From positions 1-31,181 of IMG/VR virus record IMGVR_UViG_3300030106_001533: a stretch of DNA of 31,181 nt; one strand, written 5' to 3'. The number at the start of each line of letters is the position of its first letter. Positions within the stretch are counted from its first letter, which is position 1. Below the pieces are notes generated by a model. It made no database searches, was not told where the DNA came from, and saw nothing but the letters and a program-made list of their open reading frames with translations. A program made the translations under genes and the position numbers. This document shows, one piece after another, positions 1 to 6,402 of the stretch. This stretch comes from a virus.

Positions 1-2
1 TT

Positions 3-335
3 AACTCTTGTATCGTTGCAGGTTTTTCTGTTCCAGTTCAAAAGTTGTTGGAGACACCAACTAAGGGACTGACAGATGCTAAAAAGATCTCTAAGAGATA
101 TTGGCAGCAACAGATAGGGGCTAGACGTAACGACTTATCCAAAGCTCTTGCCAAGCGAGAGAGCGGAGGTAATGGGGCTGGTGGCAAGCCTCGCACACCT
201 GAACAACGTGTCAGGGATAACCTTAATGATGTGCTTAAAGTAATCGAGGCTGTCGAGGACGAAAAGCAATTAGTTAAGGGCGAGGCTATCAAGCACCTTG
301 TTAAACAAGCCGTTGCTTTACTACCTAGCAATTAA
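3..335 (+). CDS. Hypothetical protein, 5'-truncated by the window edge
   Basis: The reading frame is open from the first complete codon at base 3 to a TAA at 333-335, so the gene almost certainly begins outside the window. The first internal starts are two TTG codons at 45 and 48 with no Shine-Dalgarno in front, which argues against a start there. The visible 110 residues are charged and probably helical: a Lys/Arg-rich stretch (KKISKRYWQQQIGARRND), a short Gly-rich hinge (GGNGAGGKPRTPEQR) and a C-terminal helix with Glu/Lys heptads. I do not recognise the family. It is followed after 16 bases by a GC-rich hairpin and then by two small coupled genes. A small DNA- or protein-binding role is possible but nothing shows it. 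Confidence 0.7.
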   Translation, partial: NSCIVAGFSVPVQKLLETPTKGLTDAKKISKRYWQQQIGARRNDLSKALAKRESGGNGAGGKPRTPEQRVRDNLNDVLKVIEAVEDEKQLVKGEAIKHLVKQAVALLPSN

Positions 336-351
336 ATTTAACTAGCGGAGC

Positions 352-371
352 GGAGGGAGCTACCTCCCTCC
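352..371 (+). terminator. GC-rich hairpin between genes
   Basis: GGAGGGAG (352-359) pairs perfectly with CTCCCTCC (364-371) around a 4-base loop. No T-run follows directly (the downstream bases are CTCCCTTTA), so it may be a weak or factor-assisted terminator or an mRNA 3'-end stabiliser. It ends 13 bases before the AAAGGA ribosome site of the next gene. Confidence 0.45.
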
Positions 372-396
372 CTCCCTTTATTGAAAGGACTATATC

Positions 397-639
397 ATGA
401 AAAAAGACAATAAAACTCTTGAGGCAATCAAGAGGCGAGAGGCTAGAAAGTTTGCACAAAATAGGTTTGCTTTCATGCTCCAAGATCAACGACTAGATAA
501 CATTCAACGTCAAGAGAATGATAGAGTTGTTAAAACTATCATGTTAACCTCTAGCGAGGAAAAACGTGACGCACTCTCCCAACTCAAAGATGTTGATTTT
601 AAAAAGTTAATGATTAAGAACGGAGTAAAACCAAAATGA
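397..639 (+). CDS. Hypothetical small charged protein (80 aa)
   Basis: The ATG at 397 has an AAAGGA Shine-Dalgarno at 384-389. The 80-residue product is highly charged (Lys, Arg, Asp, Glu) and looks all-helical, with an N-terminal RREARKFAQNR segment, a central Gln/Asp/Arg-rich helix and a basic C-terminus (KKLMIKNGVKPK). There is no signal peptide, membrane segment or metal motif, and I do not recognise a family. Its stop codon overlaps the start of a 35-residue membrane protein (ATGA at 636-639), so the two are translationally coupled and probably act or are regulated together. A strong terminator follows the pair. Confidence 0.65.
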   Translation: MKKDNKTLEAIKRREARKFAQNRFAFMLQDQRLDNIQRQENDRVVKTIMLTSSEEKRDALSQLKDVDFKKLMIKNGVKPK

Positions 640-743
640 AAGCATACTTAATTATTATGGCAGAGTTTTTTGCTCTACTTGGTTTGATGGTTATGATTTA
701 CGTCATAGCATCTTTACTAGGTGTCTACTTTGATATGATCTAA
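636..743 (+). CDS. Small single-pass membrane protein (35 aa)
   Basis: This very short gene starts at ATG 636, overlapping the stop of the preceding gene by ATGA, with GGAG at 622-625 as its ribosome site. It ends with TAA at 741-743, eight bases before the terminator stem. The product begins MKAYLIIMAEFFALLG and is hydrophobic from about residue 4 to 31, with one Glu at residue 10, consistent with one membrane-spanning helix and almost no soluble part. Coupling, spacing and the terminator immediately after it support a real gene. By position and topology it could be a holin-like, superinfection-exclusion or toxin-like peptide, but the sequence does not choose between these. Confidence 0.6.
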   Translation: MKAYLIIMAEFFALLGLMVMIYVIASLLGVYFDMI

Positions 744-750
744 GAAATTA

Positions 751-778
751 GCCCTCACTTCGGTGGGGGCTTTTTTTT
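751..778 (+). terminator. Intrinsic (rho-independent) terminator
   Basis: GCCCTCAC (751-758) pairs with GTGGGGGC (763-770; one G-T wobble) closing a TTCG tetraloop, followed by eight T (771-778). This is a textbook intrinsic terminator. It ends the transcript of the left-edge genes and insulates the control region that follows. Confidence 0.93.
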
Positions 779-797
779 GTGCCAAAATTATTTGACA

Positions 798-821
798 CCA
801 GTTACACGGGTAGCGTTGAGC
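798..821 (+). repeat. 24-bp direct repeat, copy A1
   Basis: Reads CCAGTTA-CACGG-GTAGCGTTGAGC. Identical over all 24 bases to copy A2 at 895-918 and similar to A3 at 1003-1026. Confidence 0.9.
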
Positions 822-868
822 ATTAGCGATTAGTGTACAAAGTTGTTGCCATGTGTTTGTGCTATCTT

Positions 869-885
869 GTTAGTGTCCCCCTAAC
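869..885. repeat. 17-bp palindrome P1 (one mismatch)
   Basis: GTTAGTG-TCC-CCCTAAC. The right arm has C for A at its second base, leaving a TTGTTAG/CTAACAA stem of 7 bp (867-873 with 881-887). It lies between direct repeats A1 and A2. Confidence 0.8.
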
Positions 886-894
886 AAAAAGATG

Positions 895-918
895 CCAGTT
901 ACACGGGTAGCGTTGAGC
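895..918 (+). repeat. 24-bp direct repeat, copy A2
   Basis: Perfect copy of A1, 97 bases downstream start to start. It begins nine bases after palindrome P1. Confidence 0.9.
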
Positions 919-963
919 CATTTGGACACGTGATAACTTGTTATAGTGTGTGTAGCATAGCGT

Positions 964-980
964 GTTAGTGTATCCCTAAC
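964..980. repeat. 17-bp palindrome P2 (one mismatch)
   Basis: GTTAGTG-TAT-CCCTAAC, with the same right-arm variant as P1. It lies between direct repeats A2 and A3, so repeats and palindromes alternate. Confidence 0.8.
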
Positions 981-1002
981 AAGATAACGAGTCAGTATGA
1001 AA

Positions 1003-1026
1003 CCAGTTATGGTAGTAGCGTTGAGC
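1003..1026 (+). repeat. 24-bp direct repeat, diverged copy A3
   Basis: Same length as A1 and A2. The outer parts CCAGTTA and GTAGCGTTGAGC are unchanged, but the five central bases read TGGTA instead of CACGG. The conserved ends with a variable centre suggest two contact sites for a protein. Confidence 0.85.
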
Positions 1027-1028
1027 CT

Positions 1029-1079
1029 AATGTTCGGTAATTTTTGTAATGTTCTGCGAATGTTCGGTGAATGTTCGGT
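1029..1079 (+). repeat. AATGTTC iteron cluster, forward orientation
   Basis: Four copies in 51 bases: AATGTTCGGT at 1029-1038, AATGTTCTG at 1048-1056, AATGTTCGGT at 1059-1068 and 1070-1079. Spacing is irregular (19, 11 and 11 bases). It starts three bases after direct repeat A3. Further forward copies are at 1201-1208 and 1260-1268. Confidence 0.85.
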
Positions 1080-1232
1080 TTTTTTATACAACATCCGTAC
1101 ATTATGTTTTGGTAGCATATAGTGGTGAGTTGTATCGAGCATTAGAGTTTCTTACCTATCAGCTTTTGCAGTTTAATGTAGTTTCTTAACAGTTATATAT
1201 AATGTTCGTTTTTTAAAATATTACTTCGATAT

Positions 1233-1249
1233 GTTAGTGACACACTAAC
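1233..1249. repeat. 17-bp palindrome P3
   Basis: GTTAGTG-ACA-CACTAAC, perfect 7-bp arms (8 bp counting T1232/A1250). Non-coding, in the middle of the control region. Confidence 0.9.
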
Positions 1250-1313
1250 ACGTTTTGAGAATGTTCTGTAATCGAGAAGGGGTCGTCAGCAGGTTAATAA
1301 AATCCCAATATTG

Positions 1314-1392
1314 CCGAACATTAGAACATTTCAGAAAAATCAAATACTTATTCGTATACTATAAAGAACATTATAGTACATTGCAGAACATT
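1314..1392 (-). repeat. GAACATT iteron cluster, reverse orientation
   Basis: Four copies of the inverted word: CCGAACATT at 1314-1322, AGAACATT at 1323-1330, GAACATT at 1366-1372 and CAGAACATT at 1384-1392. They face the forward cluster at 1029-1268, giving an overall inverted arrangement around the AT-rich centre and palindrome P3. Confidence 0.75.
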
Positions 1393-1469
1393 ACATTATA
1401 TGATACGATATACTACGACAGCCCACGGGTAGAGGTAATAAACCGTAGAATAACACGTTTACACATTAC

Positions 1470-1498
1470 TTGACATAGGACACTATTTGTGCTATACT
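1470..1498 (+). promoter_or_regulatory. Consensus sigma70 promoter with extended -10
   Basis: TTGACA at 1470-1475, a 17-base spacer, and TATACT at 1493-1498, preceded by TGC (1490-1492) as an extended -10. It is the best promoter seen in the window. Transcription would begin near 1505, about 27 bases before the ATG at 1532. It drives the rightward operon of the DUF3150/MoxR/VWA genes and is a host-RNA-polymerase type, as expected for early phage expression. Confidence 0.85.
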
Positions 1499-1531
1499 AT
1501 ATAGATAATGGAAATAGAACTGGAGGATTAC

Positions 1532-1705
1532 ATGGCTACCAAGAAAGTCAAGAAAGAATACAAGAGATTACCTAAGAACGCCCAATCACATTGGGAGTGG
1601 CGAGGTACTGGGTTTGTAGAGGTATTCACTATCAAAGGCAATCGATACGTGAAACATTACACACCCGATAATGTTAGTGCAACACTAACAAATAACAACA
1701 ACTAA
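1532..1705 (+). CDS. Hypothetical small basic protein (57 aa), first gene of the operon
   Basis: I place the start at ATG 1532, which has GGAGG at 1522-1526. The earlier in-frame ATG at 1508 lies only a few bases from the predicted transcription start and has no ribosome site. The product is a basic 57-residue protein: a Lys-rich N-terminus (MATKKVKKEYKRLPK), a centre with aromatic and beta-like character (HWEWRGTGFVEVFTIKGNRYVKHYT), and a polar tail ending TNNNN. The tail residues VSATLT are encoded by palindrome P4 just before the stop, so the palindrome extends or replaces the natural C-terminus. The core suggests a small beta-rich nucleic-acid or protein binder, but I do not recognise it. 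Confidence 0.65.
   Translation: MATKKVKKEYKRLPKNAQSHWEWRGTGFVEVFTIKGNRYVKHYTPDNVSATLTNNNN
1673..1689. repeat. 17-bp palindrome P4, inside a coding sequence
   Basis: GTTAGTG-CAA-CACTAAC. Read in frame as Val-Ser-Ala-Thr-Leu-Thr near the C-terminus of the 57-residue protein. It shares the upstream flank CCGATAAT with P5, about 90 bases away. Confidence 0.9.
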
Positions 1706-1725
1706 ACAAATAGAAAGGAACTACT

Positions 1726-2652
1726 ATGACTACAAATATACACAAGCTACCAAGCACCGATAATGTTAGTGACACACTAACAGAATCAGCACCGTCAATA
1801 TCTTCATCGGCAATGCTAGTCGAGTTATCGATCTCTACGTGGACTGGTCGTAAGCTAGACAAGCAAGCATCACAAGTTGTTACCACAACCAACAACGCAT
1901 CAAGTGGTGTCGCCAACGTACACAAGAAGTTACTCGGTGACTGTGCAGAGTTGGACATGATACAGAAGTTTGTCGGCAATGTTCGCAACGAACACTATGC
2001 CATGACAATGCCATGGTCAGACACTGGCATCCGACTGTTACCGACTGCACAGTACTTCAAGTACCACAGGGTAATGACGGACTTCGCCAACTCGCACAAA
2101 GAACTTATCACAAAGTTTCTCAATGCTTATGCCAATCGTGTCGCAGATGCACAAGACAAACTCGGTGACTTGTTCAGACGTATGGACTATCCAACCCCCG
2201 ATCAGATAGCGAGTAAGTTCAACTTCAATATCTCGTACATACCACTGCCCGAAGTCGGTGACTTTCGTATCGATATCGGCAACGAGCAGAAAGAGGTATT
2301 GCAGAAAAGCTACACCGATTACTATTCGTCTCAACTTAGTAATGCAATGAATGACGTATGGACACGTTTGCACAAGGTGCTTACCAATATGTCCGAACGT
2401 CTTGACTATGCAGACAAGGAGACGAAGAAAATATTTCGTGACACACTCGTCACGAATGTTGTTGATATTGTCGAACTGCTATCGGTTTGCAATGTCACCA
2501 AAGATAGTAGAATGGAGTCTATGCGAGTTAGCCTAGACAATGCCTTACGTGGTATCACACCCGATGCCTTACGTGAAGACGAGTTTCTACGTGCTGAGAC
2601 CAAGCAAGCGATCGATGATGCCATCAAAGCATTACCATCACTTGATATATAA
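1726..2652 (+). CDS. DUF3150-like phage protein
   Basis: A 308-residue protein with AGAAAGGA in front of ATG 1726. After a low-complexity N-terminus carrying the palindrome-encoded VSDTLT (residues 14-19), the rest looks like one helical domain with long amphipathic helices (for example around FANSHKELITKFLNAYANRVADAQ and YADKETKKIFRDTL). The central PLPEVGDFRIDI segment and the position directly before a MoxR ATPase and a VWA protein are why I assign it to the DUF3150 family, which in phages and bacteria travels with such ATPase/VWA pairs. Function is unknown; an adaptor or substrate of the ATPase is a reasonable guess. No membrane segment or catalytic motif is visible. The assignment rests on recollection of the family and context. 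Confidence 0.65.
   Translation: MTTNIHKLPSTDNVSDTLTESAPSISSSAMLVELSISTWTGRKLDKQASQVVTTTNNASSGVANVHKKLLGDCAELDMIQKFVGNVRNEHYAMTMPWSDTGIRLLPTAQYFKYHRVMTDFANSHKELITKFLNAYANRVADAQDKLGDLFRRMDYPTPDQIASKFNFNISYIPLPEVGDFRIDIGNEQKEVLQKSYTDYYSSQLSNAMNDVWTRLHKVLTNMSERLDYADKETKKIFRDTLVTNVVDIVELLSVCNVTKDSRMESMRVSLDNALRGITPDALREDEFLRAETKQAIDDAIKALPSLDI
1765..1781. repeat. 17-bp palindrome P5, inside a coding sequence
   Basis: GTTAGTG-ACA-CACTAAC, with the same spacer as P3. In frame it encodes Val-Ser-Asp-Thr-Leu-Thr in the disordered N-terminus of the DUF3150-like protein. Its left flank CCGATAAT is shared with P4. Confidence 0.9.
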
Positions 2653-2665
2653 TTTAACAATAACA

Positions 2666-2682
2666 GTTAGTGTTACACTAAC
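2666..2682. repeat. 17-bp palindrome P6, adjoining a ribosome site
   Basis: GTTAGTG-TTA-CACTAAC. The right arm is followed after two bases by AAAGGA, the Shine-Dalgarno of the MoxR ATPase gene. The string CACTAACAGAAAGGA is repeated exactly at P7. Confidence 0.9.
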
Positions 2683-2696
2683 AGAAAGGAACTATC

Positions 2697-3794
2697 ATGA
2701 CTAACAATTCAGCAGTGCAGATGTATGCACAATCAATCGAGCAAGTAACCAATGCTATCAAGGTAGGTGGTCACTTGAGAACTATCCTAGTGCAAGGTCA
2801 CATGGGTACTGGTAAATCTTCTATCTTGTCTAACTTGGCAAAAGAACTTACCACACATACACCATGTTACTTTGATTGCACGACCAAAGACTTGGGTGAC
2901 ATTACGATACCAAAGCTAAACATGTTAGACGGCTCGGACTACGTTGCCTTTGCCACTAACGAAGAACTTGGTGTCCATCTCAACAAGCCTATCATACTCA
3001 TGATTGACGAGTATGGTAAGGCTAATCCATCGGTCAAGAATGCAATGCTACGATTGATGCTCGAACGTAAGATTGGTGGCTACACTTTGCACAAAGATAG
3101 TATCGTGTTTGCTACGACCAACTTGGGTGCAGAAGGTGTTGGTGACTTGTTACCACCACATTCACGTAATCGTATCACGATCGTTACCATGTCCAAACCT
3201 ACTAACACGACATGGATAGAATGGGGTATCAACAATGATATCGACCCTATACTACTTGGTTGGTGTAAGGATAATCCACAGTTGTTTCATTCTTTCGAGG
3301 ATGTCAAGAACCCCGAAGACAACTTGTATATCTATCACCCCAAGGCACAGAGGGCATCGTTCTTTACACCACGTTCTGCCGAGGCTTGCAGTGACTGGCT
3401 CAAATCCAGGGAACACCTTGATGACCACACACTAACGAGTTTACTCATGGGTACTATTGGTGAGCGTGGAGCTATGGACTTGATGGCATTTGTCAAACTG
3501 GCAGACCAACTGCCTACACTTGAGAGTATCAAGAAAGAGCCTAAGACTGCCAAGATACCTACGAGTGCAAGTGCTGTGTGCATGGTGGTTTACCGAACAC
3601 TGGCATCAATAGAACGAGACTGGGTCAACGCTTGGATGGATTATCTTGTCAGACTAGACAAAGAGGCACAAGGCATGTTCGCCAATGGTGTACGTGTTCC
3701 CAAGTATGCCAAGCAGACACTTGTTATGACAAACAAGAAGTTCACAGACTGGGCAGTGCAGAACAACTACATGTTCGCATCAGATAAGAAGTAA
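2697..3794 (+). CDS. MoxR-type AAA+ ATPase
   Basis: A 365-residue ATPase with one AAA+ domain. Walker A is G34-HMGTGKS41, Walker B is IILMIDE (D104, E105), sensor 1 is FATTN (138-142), and an arginine-finger-like R157-N-R159 follows, all in the expected order. The GHMGTGKS loop, the compact size and the next-door VWA gene place it in the MoxR/CbbQ/CobS-like branch, whose members remodel or load partner proteins together with a VWA protein. Start at ATG 2697 with AGAAAGGA directly preceded by palindrome P6. The C-terminal third (about 230-365) is helical, probably the lid plus a phage-specific extension. The remodelled target in this phage cannot be told from sequence; an early role with its two neighbours is inferred. 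Confidence 0.88.
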   Translation: MTNNSAVQMYAQSIEQVTNAIKVGGHLRTILVQGHMGTGKSSILSNLAKELTTHTPCYFDCTTKDLGDITIPKLNMLDGSDYVAFATNEELGVHLNKPIILMIDEYGKANPSVKNAMLRLMLERKIGGYTLHKDSIVFATTNLGAEGVGDLLPPHSRNRITIVTMSKPTNTTWIEWGINNDIDPILLGWCKDNPQLFHSFEDVKNPEDNLYIYHPKAQRASFFTPRSAEACSDWLKSREHLDDHTLTSLLMGTIGERGAMDLMAFVKLADQLPTLESIKKEPKTAKIPTSASAVCMVVYRTLASIERDWVNAWMDYLVRLDKEAQGMFANGVRVPKYAKQTLVMTNKKFTDWAVQNNYMFASDKK

Positions 3795-3802
3795 CCAAAA
3801 AC

Positions 3803-3819
3803 GTTAGTGTAACACTAAC
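3803..3819. repeat. 17-bp palindrome P7, adjoining a ribosome site
   Basis: GTTAGTG-TAA-CACTAAC, followed after two bases by AAAGGAG, the Shine-Dalgarno of the VWA gene. It has the same arrangement as P6. Confidence 0.9.
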
Positions 3820-3833
3820 AGAAAGGAGTAACT

Positions 3834-5069
3834 ATGTTAAGCATAGGAAAAGAACTTACCACTGAGCAACGATTGTCCAAGGCAGTCGTTGACATCATGG
3901 GTAACCCAAAGTATGTCGCACTTGCAGGCATACTCATGATTGGCGAGAGGACAGTCAGCGATGACATACCAACTGCCTGCACCGATGGTGTCAATGAGAT
4001 ATATGGTAGGGAGTTTACCGATAGTCTTACCGATGCACAACTACGTTTCGTTGTGCTACACGAGAACTATCACAAGTTGTACAGACACCTTATCACGTGG
4101 CGACACTTGTACGATGAAGACCCACAACTTGCAAATATTGCATGTGACTATGTTATCAATCTCAAGATTTACGATGACAACAAAGATGGGTTTGCAACCA
4201 TGCCAGCCATGGCTTGTTTTGACGAGCAGTATCGAGACATGGACACGGCATACGTGTACAATCTTCTCAAGAAGAAGTATCGACAACCACCACCCGATGG
4301 TCAACAACCGAACAGTGGATCTGGTAATGGTCAACCAATACAAGGTGGCTCGTTACCACAAAACTTCGATGACCACGATTGGGAGAGTGCTGAGTCAATG
4401 AGCGAGCAAGACAAACGAGAACTTGCCAAGGACATTGACGAGGCTATCCGACAAGGTGCATTGATTGCAGGCAAGATGGGTAGTGGTGGTGACCGTGACC
4501 TTGACGAACTGCTCAAACCACAGATCGATTGGCGAGAGGTGTTGCGAGAGTTTATCACGTCTACGTGTGCAGGCAGTGACTACTCTACGTGGCAACGACC
4601 TAACAGACGATTCGTATCTATCGGTGCATACATGCCGAGTGGTATATCGGAGAAAGTGGGAGAACTTGTTATCGCTATCGACACAAGTGGTTCGATCGGT
4701 CAACTAGAACTCACTGCTTTTCTATCCGAGGTGCAATCGATCTGCGACACTGTGTCACCCGATAAGATACGACTGCTCTATTGGGACACACAAATCTGTC
4801 AAGACGAGAAGTACGAGATGCACGAGATCGATCAGTTGGTCGAGTCCACCAAGCCACAAGGTGGTGGTGGCACAATGGTCGAGTGTGTACCCGATCACAT
4901 AACAAGTGAGGGTATCAAACCTCAAGCATGTATCGTGCTGACCGATGGCTATCTAGGTGGCAGTTGGGGTTCGTGGTCTTGTCCAGTGCTATGGTGCATC
5001 ATGGACAACAAGCAAGCCAATCCGACTGTCGGTAAAACTGTTCACATAAAAGGAAGGAGTATGTTATGA
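3834..5069 (+). CDS. DUF2201-type metallopeptidase-like/VWA protein
   Basis: A 411-residue two-domain protein. The N-terminal part has a zinc-protease type HExxH (H76-ENY-H80, followed by KLYRH) and a downstream D105-YVIN that could supply a further ligand. A Pro/Gly/Gln-rich linker spans about 151-178. The C-terminal von Willebrand A domain has a MIDAS motif D283-T-S-G-S287 and a later LTDG segment that fits the acidic MIDAS position. This order matches the DUF2201_N plus DUF2201 arrangement, typically beside a MoxR ATPase, as here. The start at ATG 3834 follows AAAGGAG just after palindrome P7. Whether HENYH is catalytic or only structural is unknown. It probably acts as the metal-dependent partner of the upstream ATPase. 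Confidence 0.85.
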   Translation: MLSIGKELTTEQRLSKAVVDIMGNPKYVALAGILMIGERTVSDDIPTACTDGVNEIYGREFTDSLTDAQLRFVVLHENYHKLYRHLITWRHLYDEDPQLANIACDYVINLKIYDDNKDGFATMPAMACFDEQYRDMDTAYVYNLLKKKYRQPPPDGQQPNSGSGNGQPIQGGSLPQNFDDHDWESAESMSEQDKRELAKDIDEAIRQGALIAGKMGSGGDRDLDELLKPQIDWREVLREFITSTCAGSDYSTWQRPNRRFVSIGAYMPSGISEKVGELVIAIDTSGSIGQLELTAFLSEVQSICDTVSPDKIRLLYWDTQICQDEKYEMHEIDQLVESTKPQGGGGTMVECVPDHITSEGIKPQACIVLTDGYLGGSWGSWSCPVLWCIMDNKQANPTVGKTVHIKGRSML

Positions 5070-5260
5070 CACGTTATCAGAACAGCCAAATGATAGAGGT
5101 AGAGGAAGAGTTCTACGGCTATCTAAACAACGATGGTATGACCAACGAGCAAGCCATCGTTAAGATCAAAGAGAATCATGGAGAACATTGGGAAGAATAT
5201 ATCCGTGATGTAATAGCAAAAGAAGTAACAACAATTAACAACATAAAGGAGAAGTTCTAA
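5066..5260 (+). CDS. Hypothetical small acidic protein (64 aa)
   Basis: ATG 5066 overlaps the TGA of the VWA gene (ATGA) and has GGAAGGAG upstream, so the two are coupled. The product is acidic and helical (EVEEEFYGYLNNDG, then EQAIVKIKENHGEHWEEYIRDVIAKE). No motif or family is recognised. Its own stop overlaps the next start (TAATG at 5258-5262). The tight coupling to the ATPase/VWA genes suggests it belongs to the same functional unit. Confidence 0.7.
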   Translation: MTRYQNSQMIEVEEEFYGYLNNDGMTNEQAIVKIKENHGEHWEEYIRDVIAKEVTTINNIKEKF

Positions 5261-6402
5261 TGTACGGAGTATCACAGTATGGCATGTCTAGGTTTGGTCT
5301 AAACTGCTTTGAGCAGGTGGAGGCTTGTTACAACAACACCAAACCAATCATCAGTAAAAATCAAACGTTGCAACACGATATACGACCTATCGGTGACAGA
5401 GGTAGAAAGTATGAGCGTATCGCTAAAGTTTCCAATAATTGTTACATGTTACTCAATGGCGAGTTAGGTGACAATACAACATACTATTACAAGTATGAGG
5501 ATAACCACCAACTTCATACTATCCAAGATGTTAGTGCAACACTAACATTTGCACCAGTAGTATGGACTAGGCATGATGGCTACGACACGATACGTATTCG
5601 TAATGGGTCGGGTCACTATGCTCACAACTCTAGGTACTCGTTCATTGCAAGATGTTTACCTAACAGTATGAGTGCTATCATTGGCGATGGTAAGCAGTAC
5701 ATAGTCCATGACAATGTGAAGTATCTCTTACCCAAGAGCATGTGGTTTCCAAACAACCATTACAATGCTCAAAATGGTTTGAAGAAAGATGACGAGCATT
5801 ACCTAGTGTTTAGAAGAGATCATGGTGATACCAAGTTCAAACTTATTGGTAACAAGTTTACGTGGCATGCCAAACGTTATGGTGTGGACGTGGCAACTAA
5901 GAACAAGTACAAGTCACAGATCAACGAACTGTGGGACTACATGTGTACAGTTGCACCTATGTTCAACAACATCTTTGGTGGCAGGGACAGAGGTAGCAGT
6001 GGTTTCCATATTAACAATATAGAAACACGACAACACAAGTACAAAGCTAAACGTGAGGCACTCTACGAGGGTCGTGAGGAAGTGCAGAACTATGTGCAGA
6101 ATGTTCTTAACATACCACAAGAGAGAGTTCACTACATGCGTGATAGTCAGATATACCAAGACTCGCCATGGAAACATACTTACTTTCCAGTGCCTTTGAT
6201 AGAGCAGATACTGGCTGATGACCAACACCCCATGCGTCTTAACTTGGTAAGAGATATTATCAATGACATGGAAGACATAGTGGACTGCCAAGATAAGCAA
6301 GAGGCATCGAAGATACGTTCGCAGTATAATCGATGGTTTAACAAGCACATGGGTTTCACAAGACTTGTGGCTGATGAACACATAACAAAGGAGGAAGTGT
6401 AA
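5260..6402 (+). CDS. Hypothetical protein (380 aa) carrying an in-frame palindrome
   Basis: ATG 5260 follows AAGGAG and overlaps the preceding stop. The 380-residue product is rich in Tyr, Asn, His and Arg. The N-terminal half looks beta-rich, with repeated short strands such as YDTIRIRNGSGHYAHNSRYS. The C-terminal half looks helical (residues about 255-370). Palindrome P8 encodes DVSATLTF at about residues 90-97, between two predicted strands, so this is a tolerated insertion or a loop. There is no signal peptide or transmembrane helix and no catalytic motif I can defend. I do not recognise the family. It is the largest unknown in the operon and a good candidate for an unstudied early phage function. 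Confidence 0.75.
   Translation: MYGVSQYGMSRFGLNCFEQVEACYNNTKPIISKNQTLQHDIRPIGDRGRKYERIAKVSNNCYMLLNGELGDNTTYYYKYEDNHQLHTIQDVSATLTFAPVVWTRHDGYDTIRIRNGSGHYAHNSRYSFIARCLPNSMSAIIGDGKQYIVHDNVKYLLPKSMWFPNNHYNAQNGLKKDDEHYLVFRRDHGDTKFKLIGNKFTWHAKRYGVDVATKNKYKSQINELWDYMCTVAPMFNNIFGGRDRGSSGFHINNIETRQHKYKAKREALYEGREEVQNYVQNVLNIPQERVHYMRDSQIYQDSPWKHTYFPVPLIEQILADDQHPMRLNLVRDIINDMEDIVDCQDKQEASKIRSQYNRWFNKHMGFTRLVADEHITKEEV
5530..5546. repeat. 17-bp palindrome P8, inside a coding sequence
   Basis: GTTAGTG-CAA-CACTAAC, extended to 9-bp arms (ATGTTAGTG/CACTAACAT, 5528-5548). In frame it encodes Val-Ser-Ala-Thr-Leu-Thr in the middle of the 380-residue unknown protein. Confidence 0.9.

Larger units (their letters stand above)
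744..1531. other. Gene-free control region, possible replication origin
   Basis: No convincing coding sequence lies here. The region holds, in order: the terminator (751-778), a 24-bp direct repeat copy A1 (798-821), palindrome P1 (869-885), A2 (895-918), palindrome P2 (964-980), A3 (1003-1026), four AATGTTC iterons (1029-1079), another at 1201, palindrome P3 (1233-1249), an AATGTTC at 1260, four inverted GAACATT copies (1314-1392) and a sigma70 promoter (1470-1498). The alternating A-P-A-P-A order followed by iterons resembles phage and plasmid origins or multi-operator control regions. It is AT-rich, especially 1080-1230. Origin function is inferred from repeat structure only; no replication initiator is seen next to it. 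Confidence 0.6.

Noticed and set aside
792-820. Promoter from TTGACA at 792
   Set aside because: No acceptable -10 hexamer at 16-18 bases; the region downstream is the direct repeat.
798-1026. CRISPR array
   Set aside because: Only three repeats with unequal units, the third diverged in its centre, and intervening DNA that itself contains palindromes; no cas genes. The Cas4-like nuclease at 11299 fits phage recombination instead.
870-1142. 90-residue minus-strand ORF over the direct repeats
   Set aside because: It is built from repeat DNA, has no ribosome site and no protein-like pattern.
1198-1203. TATAAT as a second promoter in the control region
   Set aside because: No matching -35 box at a suitable distance; AT-rich context makes chance matches common.
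1255-1473. 72-residue plus-strand ORF in the control region
   Set aside because: No ribosome site, its sequence is made of the GAACATT iterons and it runs into the -35 box of the promoter; odd composition.
3940-4707. Alternative frames within the VWA gene
   Set aside because: The frame with HExxH and MIDAS motifs is the real gene; the others have shadow composition.
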